The notes: generated from the letters alone by a model not told the origin. Counted from the stretch's first letter, positions 34,009 through 43,507 are shown. The stretch: 64,000 bases of DNA from DATHTC01 sp963746805 (GCA_963746805.1 CAVVCQ010000008.1:62001-126000); one strand, 5' to 3'. Program-made: numbers and translations.

Positions 34009-35629
34009 TCACGTTCCGCCCGCGCGCGTCGTATGGCTCGAGGCGATGCCGTATCGGACGTTGAAGACCTCGTCGCGGATGAGGCGCCCGTCTCGGTAGA
34101 CGCGTCGGGTGTAGCGGACGCTGAAACCGCCGCCGCCGTGCGCGTCGGGAGGACTCGTGGTGGTCTCGACGCGGCGTCCGAGCCGCGAGGAGAAGAGGCG
34201 GACGGTGATCGACGTGCTGGTGGCGTCGAGCTTGATCAGGACCGCGGCCGGCCAGTCGTTGCGGAAGATCAGCTCCGGCCCGCCCCACGAGATCGTGGCT
34301 TCGCGGCCGAGTGGGTAGCGGTCGATGTAGAGCGAGTGGGGCTGGTGCTCGACGAGCTCGAGCCCGGCGAAGAAGGCGCCGTTGTAGAGCATCGTCGCGA
34401 CCTGGCTGATGCCGCCCCCGACGGAGTCGGAGAACCCGTTCCCGGATGATCTGCGGCGCTGCCACGTATCCCTTCTCGATCGTGCGCTCCCCGAGCACCT
34501 CGTTCATCGAGAACGTCTCACCGGCACGCAGGATCGTTCCGTCGATGACGGATGAGGCGCGCTGGATGTTGACGACGCGCGGTTGCCCCGGCGGGTAGTA
34601 GGTCGTGAACTGCGACACCCGTTCGCGGATGCCGAGGGCCGTCAGTTGGGCCGTGGTCACCGACGGCACGGCGGTGCTGCCGGCCGCCACCACGGTCGTC
34701 CGGTCGGACGCCGCGAGCGCTCGGGCGGTCGACGCGGCGTCGAGCGTCCGGCCCGGAACCGACGGGACGACGACGACGGCGTCGCCGCGAACCTCGAGCT
34801 CGGCGTCGCGGGCCGGCGTCGAGGCAGGCAGGAGCTTCGCGAGGCGGCCGGCGTCGAACGTGAACCGGAGCTCGCCGGCCGCGGCGCGCGCGTCGACGAG
34901 TGAGCGGAGCGCCGGCGGCTGCAGCGTCGTGGCTGTCGACCCGACGACGATGGTGCGCGCCCGGCCGGTGACGCGATCGATCCGAGCTGCAACCGCGCGC
35001 GCCTCTGACGACGTGATTCGAGGCTCGAGCAACCTCCCCGGCACGCGCAACGCCGCCGGCAGCGACGCCAGGCGGGAGGCGAGCGCGTCCCCGTCGATCG
35101 CGAGACCGGTTCGCGCGGCGCGGACGGTGATGCCGTCACCGCCGACGATCACCTCGGCGTCGCGTGCCGGTACCGGCGGCCCGAGCCTTCGCGCGAGCGT
35201 CGCGACGGCAGCTCGATCGACCGCCCACGACAGGGCGACGTCCCGCCCGTCGCCCAGGCCGACGGCGTTGAGGAGGACACCGAAGCGATTCACGCCGGCT
35301 GCGTCCACCGCATCGACCACGCGTGCCCGCGCACCGAGAGCCGTCCCGGTGGTGCGGACGTTCCGGCGCGGCCCGAAGACGAGCACCGGCCCGGCGGCGA
35401 CCGTCTGCGCATGTCTCGCGACCGCCCGCTCGGCGTCGGCAGGCGACATCCCGCCCACAGCGACACCGTCCACCCGCGCCCCGTCGGGGAGCCGCGCCCC
35501 GACGTCGGTCAGCGCCAGCAGAAGGACACCCGCGACAAGCGCGACGCCGATCCCAGCCGCCACCGCAACGGCGACTCGACGACGGCGCCGCTCCGCCGCG
35601 CCCACCACCGGGTACCCCGACGCCGTCAC
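34009..35629 (-). CDS. VanW-family protein with PG_binding_4-like repeats, frameshifted
   Basis: About 540 residues after correction. A basic N-terminus and one transmembrane helix (VAVAVAAGIGVALVAGVLLL) are followed by repeated domains of about 100 residues of the type seen before VanW domains (ARDAEVIVGGDGITVRAART; RDAELEVRGDAVVVVPSVPG). The VanW domain starts at FTTYYPPGQPRVVNIQRASS, then GETFSMNEVLGERT. The frame breaks near 34443: one extra G after ATCATCCGG; the other frame continues NGFSDSVGGGISQVATMLYN, the most conserved VanW segment, to the stop at 34009. These are extracytoplasmic, probably cell-wall-linked proteins whose exact role is unknown. Confidence 0.8.
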
Positions 35630-35640
35630 CGGAACCCCAT

Positions 35641-36714
35641 CTATCCGAAGGTGAACACGTAGGCCTCGACGCCGGGCTCGAGGAACGTGATGTCGAAGGT
35701 GCGGTCGGCAATGGCTCCCGGTTGCCTGACGAGCTGATAGAGCCGCGGCTGAACCAGCGTTCCGGTGCCTTCAGCGTCGACGTCCAGTCCGTGGGCCGTG
35801 CCGGGCGGTGCTCCGTCGATGCGGACGCGGAACGGCACCGCCTCCCCGGTCCGCGATCGAAGCACGAGGTTGACGTCGCGAGCGTGGAAGCGGAACGCGA
35901 TCGCGCCCCCGACCTCGTCGAGGACGGCGGCGCGCGACTCCACGGTCCACGTCCCCGAGAGCCCCCAGGAGTTCAGCTTCAACCGCTCGGGCAGCGAGTA
36001 GGCGCGAGGCTCGTGAATGCTCACACCGCCGGGGGAGGCGAAGTTGTGGCCCTGCTGATGGCCGACGTAGGTCTCCGGGGATTCGAGGTTCGACCAGTCG
36101 GCCTGGGCTTCGACACCGTCGTCCGGAGGGGACACGACGTCACCCGCGACGTCCTCCCGCCCGGCCTCACGCAGCAGCTGCTGGATGACCCGCTCGCACA
36201 TCTCGTACTCGCCTTCCCCGAACTGGTGGTGTCGGATTCGCCCCTCGGCGTCGGCGAAGTAGGCGGCCGGCCAGTATCGGTTGCTGAACGCACTCCAGAC
36301 CTCGTAGTCGGGATCGAGCGCGATCGGGTACTCGATCCGCATCTCCGTCGCGGCCTGGCGAACGTTGTCGGCGTCCCGCTCGAACGGGAACTCCGGCGTG
36401 TGAACGCCGACCACGACGAGGCCGTGCTCCCGGTACTTCTCGGCCCAGGCGCGGAGGTAGCCGAGCGTCCGCAGCCAGTTGATGCACGTGTACGTCCAGA
36501 AGTCGACCAGGACGACCTTCCCGCGCACATCCGCAGCGCTGAGCGGCGCGGAGTTGAGCCAGCCGGTCGCACCGTCGAAGCCGGGCAGACGTCCCTCGAC
36601 CGGGAGTGCCGCCAGCCCGGTCTTGCGGCCGCTCAACCAGCTCATGTCAGCCCACCGACCACGAGGACGGCATCCGCCACTGGCGTCGATTGCGGCCGAT
36701 CCTGTCTCAGACAT
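35641..36714 (-). CDS. Thioredoxin-like protein of the DipZ C-terminal type
   Basis: A 357-residue soluble protein. Residues 45-190 form a TlpA/DipZ-type thioredoxin domain; the active-site segment is VDFWTYTCINWLRTLGYLRA, where the second Cys of the expected CxxC is replaced by Trp, as in one branch of this family. Residues 225-355 form a beta-sandwich (DipZ C-terminal, carbohydrate-binding-like). There is no membrane or signal segment. Its start overlaps the end of the NADH dehydrogenase gene by eight bases, so both are cotranscribed. With one Cys it may act in thiol peroxidase-like or monothiol chemistry. Confidence 0.8.
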   Translation of the reverse strand: MSETGSAAIDASGGCRPRGRWADMSWLSGRKTGLAALPVEGRLPGFDGATGWLNSAPLSAADVRGKVVLVDFWTYTCINWLRTLGYLRAWAEKYREHGLVVVGVHTPEFPFERDADNVRQAATEMRIEYPIALDPDYEVWSAFSNRYWPAAYFADAEGRIRHHQFGEGEYEMCERVIQQLLREAGREDVAGDVVSPPDDGVEAQADWSNLESPETYVGHQQGHNFASPGGVSIHEPRAYSLPERLKLNSWGLSGTWTVESRAAVLDEVGGAIAFRFHARDVNLVLRSRTGEAVPFRVRIDGAPPGTAHGLDVDAEGTGTLVQPRLYQLVRQPGAIADRTFDITFLEPGVEAYVFTFG

Positions 36715-38098
36715 GCTCGCTCCTCTCGTGGGGCTGACTTGACCAGGGTTGCGCGTCCGCTCCGTCGTCGCCCCCGTGGAAGTCCCTGGTCTGTGCCGCG
36801 GTGATGAGTCGGGCGCCGCGACCGCGTGTCGTGAAGCTGACCGACCAGCGGATGAGGACGAGTAGCCGATTCTGGAAGCCGATGAGGTACCAGAGGTGGA
36901 CGACGAGCCAGATCACCCAGGCGGGGAAGCCGCTGAGGCGAACGCCCTTGATGTCGGCGACCGCTGCGGCTCGGCCGATCGTGGCCAGGTTGCCCTTGTC
37001 GCGGTAGCGGAACGCGTCGTGGTCACGTCCCCGCAGCCGCGCGCGGACGATGCGGGCCGCGTACCGCCCTTGCTGCATTGCGACGGGCGCGACGCCCGGA
37101 AGGAGGACGGACTCGCCGCTGCCGTCGCGCACGCGGACCATGTCGCCGATCGCGAACACCTCGGGGTGCCCGGGAAGGGTCAGATCGGGCTCGACGGTGA
37201 CGCGGCCGGCGCGGTCGCGTTCGGCTCCCGTCAGCTCGGCGAGCCGGCCGGCGAGCCCGGACGCGGCGATGCCCGCGGCCCAGACGACCGCGTGGCTCGC
37301 GATGCGCTCCGCGCCGGCGTCCCCGCCGTCGAGCGTCACGCCGGCGGCGTCGACTTCGACGACGCTGCGGCCGGTGACGACGGTGACGCCGAGGCGCTCG
37401 AGCGATCGCTCCGCCTTCGCCGACAACGAGGGTGGGAAGCTCGTCAGGACACGATCGGCGGCCTCGACGAGCAGGATGCGGGCGCCGCGCGGATCGATCG
37501 TGCGGAAGTCGCGCCGCAGGGTGTCCCGCGCCAGCTCCGCGATCTGCCCGGCCATCTCGACGCCGGTGGGGCCGGCGCCGACGACGACGAACGTGAGCCA
37601 CGCATCGCGTGCCTCTGCGTTCGACTCGACTTCTGCCGCTTCGAAGGCGGCCAGGAGGCGGCTGCGAACGGCGAGTGCACTCTCGAGCGACTTGACCTCG
37701 GCGGCGTGCATCCGCCAGTCCTCGTGACCGAAGTACGAGTAGTACGAGCCGCCGGAGACGATCAGCGTGTCGTAGCCGAGCCGTTCAGGCGCCGGCACGG
37801 CCGAGACGGAGCTCAGGCGCAGCTCACGCGCGTCGAGGTCGAAGTCCGCGACCTCGGCCAGCAGCACGCGCACGTTGCGGTCGCGCTTGAAGATCGCGCG
37901 GAGCGGATAGGCGATCTCGCCCGGCGAGAGCGCTCCGGTCGCGACCTGGTACGTGAGCGGCTGAAAGAGATGGAAGTTGCGGCGGTCGACGAGCGTGACC
38001 TCGACCGGCGCGCGCCGCAGCTTCGACACCGCGTTGACGCCGCCGAAGCCTCCGCCGACGACGACGACGCGGTGGTTCGAGGACTCGAAGGGCCGCAC
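36707..38098 (-). CDS. ndh: Type II NADH:quinone oxidoreductase
   Basis: About 463 residues with two dinucleotide-binding motifs: FAD site RVVVVGGGFGGVNAVSKL and NADH site TFVVVGAGPTGVEMAGQIAE, plus the FAD motif PEVFAIGDMV. The quinone-site region APVAMQQGRYAARIV and the C-terminal amphipathic/hydrophobic membrane anchor (GFPAWVIWLVVHLWYLIGF) are those of NDH-2 enzymes. It transfers electrons from NADH to the membrane quinone pool without proton pumping. The GTG at 38098 follows an AAGGGAGA ribosome-binding site and starts ten residues before the FAD motif. Confidence 0.9.
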   Translation of the reverse strand: MRPFESSNHRVVVVGGGFGGVNAVSKLRRAPVEVTLVDRRNFHLFQPLTYQVATGALSPGEIAYPLRAIFKRDRNVRVLLAEVADFDLDARELRLSSVSAVPAPERLGYDTLIVSGGSYYSYFGHEDWRMHAAEVKSLESALAVRSRLLAAFEAAEVESNAEARDAWLTFVVVGAGPTGVEMAGQIAELARDTLRRDFRTIDPRGARILLVEAADRVLTSFPPSLSAKAERSLERLGVTVVTGRSVVEVDAAGVTLDGGDAGAERIASHAVVWAAGIAASGLAGRLAELTGAERDRAGRVTVEPDLTLPGHPEVFAIGDMVRVRDGSGESVLLPGVAPVAMQQGRYAARIVRARLRGRDHDAFRYRDKGNLATIGRAAAVADIKGVRLSGFPAWVIWLVVHLWYLIGFQNRLLVLIRWSVSFTTRGRGARLITAAQTRDFHGGDDGADAQPWSSQPHERSEHV

Positions 38099-38242
38099 AG
38101 CGTGAAGTCTCCCTTTCGTATCGGTGCAGTGCCTGGCGTTCTCGTGCCGAAGCTTGCACTGGCCGCGCGCGGATCGCACCTGTGTACTTCAGGGCCTGGC
38201 GCACTGCCGTGGCCGCCTGCGCAGCATCCCGGTGTCACGTCG

Positions 38243-38248
38243 TAGAGT
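38243..38248 (+). promoter_or_regulatory. -10 box of the first ABC permease gene
   Basis: TAGAGT six bases before the GTG at 38255, with no ribosome-binding site; probably a leaderless transcript. The same box at similar distance precedes the ferritin and GNAT genes. Confidence 0.45.
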
Positions 38249-38254
38249 TCGCCC

Positions 38255-39088
38255 GTGACGCGAACGCGGACGCGCGGCGGCTGGCGGCATCTCCCGGCCA
38301 CCCTCATCGCGGCCGGCTTCCTGCTCCCGATCGTGTACATGATCACCGGGTCGCTGCGCGCGCCCGGCACGTCGCCGCCGAGGACCGCCGAACTCGTGCC
38401 GTGGCCTCCGACGACCGCGGCCTACGAGCGCGCCTTCGAGCTCGTGGATCTCGGCCGCTACGTCGTGAACTCGATCGTCGTCGCGGCGGTGACGGTGCCA
38501 CTGACGCTCCTGGTCGCGTCCTGGGCGGGGTTTGCGATGACGAGGCTGTCGCCGCGCACGGCGAGGGTGCTGATCGCCGTCTCGCTCGTGGCGCTGATGG
38601 TGCCGCTGACCGCCCTGCTCGTCCCGCGGTTCATCCTGTTCCGGGAGCTCGGGCTCATCAACACGTACGCCCCGGTCGTGGCGTCGTCGCTCGTCGCGAC
38701 CTCGCCGTTCTACGTCCTCCTCTACTACTGGGGCTTCCGGCGCCTGCCCGCGGACGTCGTCGACGCGGCGCGACTCGAGGGGCTCGGCCCCCTCCAGGTC
38801 TGGTGGCGAGTCGCGATGCCGCTCGTCCGGCCGCTGACGGTCGCGGTCGCAGTGCTCGCGTTCGTGTTCAGCTGGAGCAACTTCCTCGATCCGCTCGTCT
38901 ATCTGGTCGACGACGAGCTCTTCACGCTCCCGCTCGGGCTGCGCTCGCTGGCCACGCTCGGCCAGCAGGACTATCCGGTCTTCCTCGCCGGGGCGGTGGC
39001 GGCGACGCTGCCGGTGCTCGGCGCCTTCCTCTATCTCCAGCGGTTCTTCCTGGCAGAGCGCGCCCGCGACCTGGGAACGCTGCCGTGA
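38255..39088 (+). CDS. Sugar ABC transporter permease, MalG/UgpE type
   Basis: A 277-residue inner-membrane protein with six hydrophobic helices. The ABC permease EAA loop is DVVDAARLEGLGPLQVWWRVAM, followed by PLVRPLTVAV, the site that contacts the ATPase. The N-terminal extension and GFAMTRLSPR segment match carbohydrate type-2 (CUT1) permeases. It is the first gene of the locus and is separated from the binding protein by a gap that holds a promoter. Confidence 0.9.
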   Translation: MTRTRTRGGWRHLPATLIAAGFLLPIVYMITGSLRAPGTSPPRTAELVPWPPTTAAYERAFELVDLGRYVVNSIVVAAVTVPLTLLVASWAGFAMTRLSPRTARVLIAVSLVALMVPLTALLVPRFILFRELGLINTYAPVVASSLVATSPFYVLLYYWGFRRLPADVVDAARLEGLGPLQVWWRVAMPLVRPLTVAVAVLAFVFSWSNFLDPLVYLVDDELFTLPLGLRSLATLGQQDYPVFLAGAVAATLPVLGAFLYLQRFFLAERARDLGTLP

Positions 39089-39136
39089 TATCACGCACTT
39101 GGTAATCGCGCCTCGTGTTTTCGGTGCGCATCCAGC

Positions 39137-39165
39137 TTGACACGCTGAAAAGCGCACAGTAAAAC
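39137..39165 (+). promoter_or_regulatory. Strong sigma-70 promoter with an internal inverted repeat
   Basis: TTGACA (39137-39142), 17-base spacer, TAAAAC (39160-39165). The spacer contains CGCT-GAAA-AGCG (39143-39154), an inverted repeat in the right place to be a repressor operator for the sugar-transport genes. Confidence 0.65.
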
Positions 39166-39175
39166 GCCGCCTGCC

Positions 39176-40489
39176 ATTCGCCGACGCATCTCGATTCTCA
39201 CCCTGTTCGTCGTCGTGCTCGCCGTCCTCGCGGCGGGGTGCGGCGGCGGCGACGACGACGACGCCGCACCCAGCGGCGACGTGTCGGGAACCGTCCGGCT
39301 GTTCGCGTTCGGCGACCCGGAGGAGCTGCAGGCGTTCAAGAACGTCATCACCGCGTTCGAGCAGGAGGAGCCCGACGTCGACGTGCAGCTGGTCGAGACG
39401 AGCGACCGCGACGACCTGATCGCGCGTGTCTCGACGTCGATCGCCGGCGGGAAGCCGCCGGAGCTGTTCCTCATCAACTACCGCTTTTTCGGCCAGTTCG
39501 CGGCGCGGGACGTGCTCGAGCCGCTGGAGCCCCGGCTCGAGCAGTCGGACGTGTTCGAGGAGGACGACTTCTACCCCGGGCCGCTCGACGCCTTCCGGTT
39601 CGGAGAGGACCGCACGATCACCTGCCTGCCGCAGAACGCCTCGAGCCTCGTCCTCTACTACAACCGCGATCTGTTCCAGGCTGCGGGCGTGCCGGAGCCC
39701 GAGGACGACTGGACCTGGAAGGACTTCACCGACCGCGCGGTCGCGCTGACGAAGGACACGAACGGCGACGGCACGACCGACGTCTACGGGGCGGGGATCG
39801 AGCCGAGCCTCATCCGGCTCGCGCCCTTCCTGTGGTCGAACGGCGCGGAACTGGTGAAGGAGGACCTCTCGGGGTTCGACCTCGAGACACCCGAGGCGGC
39901 CGAGGTGCTCGAACAGTTCTTCACGCTCCACGTCAACTACCGCGCCATCCCGGGCGAGGAGGAAGAGGAGTCGGAGAACAGCGAGGCCCGCTTCCACAAC
40001 GGCCGGATGGCGATGTACTTCGACTCACGCCGCGCCACGCCGGGCTTCCGGACGATCACAGACTTCGACTGGGACGTCGCGCCGCTGCCGAGATTCGACG
40101 AGCCGTCGTCGATCCTTCACTCCGACGCGTACTGCATGCCGCGCGGCGCGGAGAACAAGGACGCGGCCTGGCGCTTCGTCGAGTTCGCGCTCGGCCCGGA
40201 CGGCCAGCGGATCACCGCCGAAGCCGGCCGCACGGTCCCGTCGCTCAAGGCCGTCGCGAGCACGGATGCCTTCCTCGACCCGGACGCGAAGCCGAGCCGG
40301 TCGCAGGTCTTCCTCGACAACCTCGACCACGTTCGCGCAGTGCCTAGCATCTCGACGTGGCCGGAGATCGAGGACGTCGCCGGGGTCTTCCTGGAAGAGG
40401 CGATGTACGAGGAGGGCGAGCTCCCGAGCGAGATCGCGCGGCAGCTCGATCAGAAGGCGCAGGGGCCGTTCGCCCGAGCGGAGCGGTAG
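39176..40489 (+). CDS. Sugar-binding lipoprotein of ABC importer
   Basis: About 437 residues. The open frame gives a good lipoprotein signal (RRRISILTLFVVVLAVLAAG, then the lipobox Cys and GGGDDDD), followed by a family 1 extracellular solute-binding protein: GTVRLFAFGDPEELQAFKNV, GGKPPELFLINY, LPQNASSLVLYYNRDLF and HNGRMAMYFDSRRATPG. No ATG, GTG or TTG lies upstream of the signal peptide; the first possible start is ATT at 39176, ten bases after the -10 box, while the next conventional start (GTG 39215) would delete the positively charged part. The start is therefore uncertain. It should deliver an oligosaccharide or related sugar to the two permeases. Confidence 0.85.
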   Translation: MRRRISILTLFVVVLAVLAAGCGGGDDDDAAPSGDVSGTVRLFAFGDPEELQAFKNVITAFEQEEPDVDVQLVETSDRDDLIARVSTSIAGGKPPELFLINYRFFGQFAARDVLEPLEPRLEQSDVFEEDDFYPGPLDAFRFGEDRTITCLPQNASSLVLYYNRDLFQAAGVPEPEDDWTWKDFTDRAVALTKDTNGDGTTDVYGAGIEPSLIRLAPFLWSNGAELVKEDLSGFDLETPEAAEVLEQFFTLHVNYRAIPGEEEEESENSEARFHNGRMAMYFDSRRATPGFRTITDFDWDVAPLPRFDEPSSILHSDAYCMPRGAENKDAAWRFVEFALGPDGQRITAEAGRTVPSLKAVASTDAFLDPDAKPSRSQVFLDNLDHVRAVPSISTWPEIEDVAGVFLEEAMYEEGELPSEIARQLDQKAQGPFARAER

Positions 40490-41508
40490 CAGCCCGCCTC
40501 GTCTTCGACGGCGTCTCGAAGCGCTACGACGACGTCGAGGCGCTGCGCGACCTCTCGATCGAGGTCGAGCCGGGCGAGCTGGTCGTGCTCGTGGGCCCGT
40601 CCGGGTCGGGGAAGTCGACGGCGCTGCGCATCGCGGCCGGGCTCGAGAGCCCGACGGCGGGACGCGTGCTGCTCGCGGGTCGCGACGTCACCGAGCTGGC
40701 GCCGGGACTCCGCGACGTGGCGATGGTCTTCCAGAGCTACGCGCTGTTCCCGCACCTGACCGTGGCGGAGAACATCGGCTTCGGGCTGCGGGCGCGCCGC
40801 GTGCCGCGCGACGAGGTGCGACGGCGCGTCGACGAGGCGGCCGCCGCCGTGTCGTGCGCGTCGCTGCTGGCGCGCAGACCACGCGAGCTGTCCGGAGGAG
40901 AGCGGCAGCGCGTCGCGCTCGCGCGGGCCCTCGTCCGCGAGCCCGTCGCCTTCCTGCTCGACGAGCCGCTCTCGAATCTCGACGCACAGCTGCGCGTGGA
41001 GATGCGCGCAGAGCTGAAGCGGCTCCACCAGCGGCTCAGCGCGACCATGCTCTACGTCACGCACGACCAGGTCGAGGCGCTGACGCTCGGGACGCGCGTC
41101 GCGGTGCTGGGCCACGGCAGGCTCCAGCAGGTCGGGACGCCGCTCGAGGTCTACCGCCGGCCCGCGAACCGCTTCGTCGCGACCTTCGTCGGCACGCCGG
41201 CGATGAACGTCTGGCGCGTCGTCGACGGACACGCGGGCCCGTTCCCGTTGGACGTGGGGTCGGCGAGCGTCCCGCTCGACGCCGGGATCCGGCCGGAACA
41301 CGTCGCGCTCGGCGGGGAGATCCCGGCGCGGGTGGAGGTCGTGGAGGAGGCCGGGAGCGAGACGGTCATCCATCTCCTCTCGGACGGGCACCGTGTGGTC
41401 GCCCGCGTGGGCCCCGAGACCCGCGTCGAGCAGGGCGACACGGTCGGCCTCTCGCTCCGCCGCGAGCACATCCACCTCTTCGACGGGCACTCGGGCGACG
41501 CGCTGTGA
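40357..41508 (+). CDS. Sugar ABC transporter ATP-binding protein, UgpC/MalK type
   Basis: The ATPase domain begins at about 40498 (LVFDGVSKRYDDVEALRDLS) with Walker A VGPSGSGKSTAL, Q-loop VFQSYALFPHLTVAEN, signature ELSGGERQRVALARALV, Walker B VAFLLDEPLSNLD and switch His VTHDQ; a TOBE-type beta domain follows. The only conventional start in frame is GTG 40357, which would overlap the binding-protein gene by 133 bases and add about 45 unlike residues; a GTA at 40486 overlaps the binding-protein stop, so either a non-standard start or a hidden indel is present. It powers the importer encoded around it. Confidence 0.88.
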   Translation: MAGDRGRRRGLPGRGDVRGGRAPERDRAAARSEGAGAVRPSGAVAARLVFDGVSKRYDDVEALRDLSIEVEPGELVVLVGPSGSGKSTALRIAAGLESPTAGRVLLAGRDVTELAPGLRDVAMVFQSYALFPHLTVAENIGFGLRARRVPRDEVRRRVDEAAAAVSCASLLARRPRELSGGERQRVALARALVREPVAFLLDEPLSNLDAQLRVEMRAELKRLHQRLSATMLYVTHDQVEALTLGTRVAVLGHGRLQQVGTPLEVYRRPANRFVATFVGTPAMNVWRVVDGHAGPFPLDVGSASVPLDAGIRPEHVALGGEIPARVEVVEEAGSETVIHLLSDGHRVVARVGPETRVEQGDTVGLSLRREHIHLFDGHSGDAL

Positions 41509-42383
41509 CGGGCGACCGCGAGCGCCGTGTGCTCGCGCTCATGCTCGCGCCGTACGTCCTCGGCCTCGTGGCGCTCGTCGCCGTGCCCGCGCTGGCGACG
41601 TTCGGCGCGGCGTTCTTCGAGTGGGACCTCGTGCGCCGCCCGGAGTGGCTCGGGCTCGGGAACTTCCGCGAGCTGTGGTCGGACGAGATCTTCGCCGCCG
41701 CAGTCCGCAACTCGCTGCTCTTCGCGGCGTTCGCGGTGCCGCTCAGGCTCGCGGGCGCGCTTCTCCTCGCCCTGCTGCTGCACCCGAGCTTCCGGGGCGT
41801 CGGGACGTACCGCACGGCGGCGTTCCTCCCGACCGTCGTGCCCGACGTGGCCTACGCCCTGCTCTGGCTCTGGCTCCTGAACCCGCTCTACGGGCCGATC
41901 AACCTCGCGCTCGACGCCGTCGGGGCGCCTACGCCCCAGTGGCTCAGCGACCCGCGTGACGCCCAGGCGGCAATCGTGCTGATGAGCCTCTTCGTGCTGG
42001 GCGAAGGGTTCGTGATCGCGCTCGCGGTGCGCCAGTCGCTCCCCAACGAGCTGTACGAGCTGGCCCGGGTCGAGCGCGCCGGCACGCTGTACACGTTCGC
42101 CCGCGTCACCCTGCCGCTGATGCTGCCGGCGCTCGTCCTCCTGGCGCTCCGGGACGCGCTCTACTCGCTGCAGATCAGCTTCGTGCCCGCGCTCCTCGTC
42201 ACGGAGGGGGGCCCGCCGCCGTACGCGACGACGTACCTCCCGTTCTTCGTGTACCGCAATGCCTTCGAGTACCTGCGCTACGGCTACGCCTCGGCGGCGG
42301 TGCTGATCATGTTCCTCGCAACCGTGAGCGTCGTCATCGTCCAGTACCTGGTCGTGCGCCGCTGGCAGCGGGCGTTCGCCTAG
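41505..42383 (+). CDS. Sugar ABC transporter permease, MalF/UgpA type
   Basis: A 292-residue membrane protein with six helices. The EAA loop reads LPNELYELARVERAGTLYTF and ARVTLPLMLPAL. The family start (LMLAPYVLGLVALVAVPALA, then EWLGLGNFRELW) matches the first-permease type of CUT1 systems. Its GTG start overlaps the ATPase stop (GTGA), so it is coupled to the ATPase. Gene order is permease G, binding protein, ATPase, permease F. Confidence 0.9.
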   Translation: MTGDRERRVLALMLAPYVLGLVALVAVPALATFGAAFFEWDLVRRPEWLGLGNFRELWSDEIFAAAVRNSLLFAAFAVPLRLAGALLLALLLHPSFRGVGTYRTAAFLPTVVPDVAYALLWLWLLNPLYGPINLALDAVGAPTPQWLSDPRDAQAAIVLMSLFVLGEGFVIALAVRQSLPNELYELARVERAGTLYTFARVTLPLMLPALVLLALRDALYSLQISFVPALLVTEGGPPPYATTYLPFFVYRNAFEYLRYGYASAAVLIMFLATVSVVIVQYLVVRRWQRAFA

Positions 42384-42425
42384 GCGACGAGGTAAGGCCC
42401 GCCGTCGGCGCGACACAGACGTCGT

Positions 42426-43058
42426 GTGCACGAGGTGACCTTCGACGGCCTGACGCTGCTCGGCCTGCCCGGGCGCGTGATGACGCCGCGCGCGACGAGC
42501 GAGCCGCTCGTCGACGCGGCCCGCGCACGCGTGGGCGACCGGCCCGCTCGCATCGCGGACGTCGGCACCGGCAGCGGAGCGCTGGCCGTGGCGATCGCGC
42601 TCGCGTGCCCGCAGGCCGAGATCTGGGCGAGCGACACGAGCGCGGCCGCGACCCTGCTCGCGTGCATCAATGCCCACCGCCACGGGGTCGCCGACCGCGT
42701 GCATGTCCGCCGGGGCGACCTGCTCGCGCCGCTGCCCGGGCGGTTCGACCTCGTGGTCGCGAACCTCCCCTACGTCCCCGCGTCGGCGGCCGCGGCCCAT
42801 CCCGACCTCGCGGCCGAGCCGTTCGACGCCGTCTTCGCCGCGGGCGACGGCCTCGACGGCTACCGGCGCCTCGTCGACGACGCGGCCACCCGCCTGGCCA
42901 CCGACGGCGCCCTCCTCCTGCAACTCGACCGCCGGCTGATCGAGCGCGGGCGGGGCGAGCTGCAGGGCCTGCAGGCGGCGCTCGACGCCGCGCCGGCCGA
43001 CGAGCGCCGCGCCGAGTGGGTCGCAGCGATCGCGGCGCCGAATGTATCGATCCGGTGA
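42426..43058 (+). CDS. PrmC/HemK-like methyltransferase
   Basis: A 210-residue class I methyltransferase. Motif I is IADVGTGSGALAVAIAL and the catalytic-type motif is VVANLPYVPASA, i.e. NLPY instead of NPPY, a known variant of the (D/N)PPY set that methylates amide or amino nitrogens. It lacks the N-terminal helical domain of release-factor methyltransferase PrmC, so the substrate is probably different. It starts at GTG 42426, 42 bases after the permease. Confidence 0.78.
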   Translation: MHEVTFDGLTLLGLPGRVMTPRATSEPLVDAARARVGDRPARIADVGTGSGALAVAIALACPQAEIWASDTSAAATLLACINAHRHGVADRVHVRRGDLLAPLPGRFDLVVANLPYVPASAAAAHPDLAAEPFDAVFAAGDGLDGYRRLVDDAATRLATDGALLLQLDRRLIERGRGELQGLQAALDAAPADERRAEWVAAIAAPNVSIR

Positions 43059-43084
43059 GTCGGCTTCCCCTCGGCGCTGGACGC

Positions 43085-43507
43085 ATGGGACGATCGGACG
43101 CCGTGAGCGTCGAGCCCGCAATCCTCGAGTCGATCCCGCTCTTCGCCGGACTCCGCGAGGAGGACCGCGCGCGGGTGGCCGAGGTCACCGACGAGGTCTC
43201 CGTGCCCGAGGGGACGGAGATCATCCACGGGCGCGACTTCGCGTACCACTTCTACGCGATCGTCGACGGCGAGGCAGAGGTCCTCAAGAATGGCCAGACG
43301 CTCGCCACGCTCGGCGCGGGCGACTTCTTCGGCGAGATCGGGATGCTCTTCACCGGGCGGCGCACCGCCACCGTCATCGCGAGCCGTCCCACGCGTCTCG
43401 TCGCGATCTTCGACCGGGAGTTCCGGCGGCTCGAGGCCGAGGTGCCGCCGTTCTCGCTCCAGATCCGCGCGGCTGTCGGCGACCGCGGCTGGAGCACTCC
43501 GGCCTAG
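43085..43507 (+). CDS. Stand-alone cyclic-nucleotide-binding domain protein
   Basis: A 140-residue single cNMP-binding domain, similar in layout to the one at 20298: ILESIPLFAGLREEDRARVA start helix, GEAEVLKNGQTLATLGAGDF, and the phosphate cassette FFGEIGMLFTGRRTATVIA. ATG 43085 and GTG 43103 are both possible starts. It precedes the YihY gene by 32 bases on the same strand. Confidence 0.85.
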   Translation: MGRSDAVSVEPAILESIPLFAGLREEDRARVAEVTDEVSVPEGTEIIHGRDFAYHFYAIVDGEAEVLKNGQTLATLGAGDFFGEIGMLFTGRRTATVIASRPTRLVAIFDREFRRLEAEVPPFSLQIRAAVGDRGWSTPA

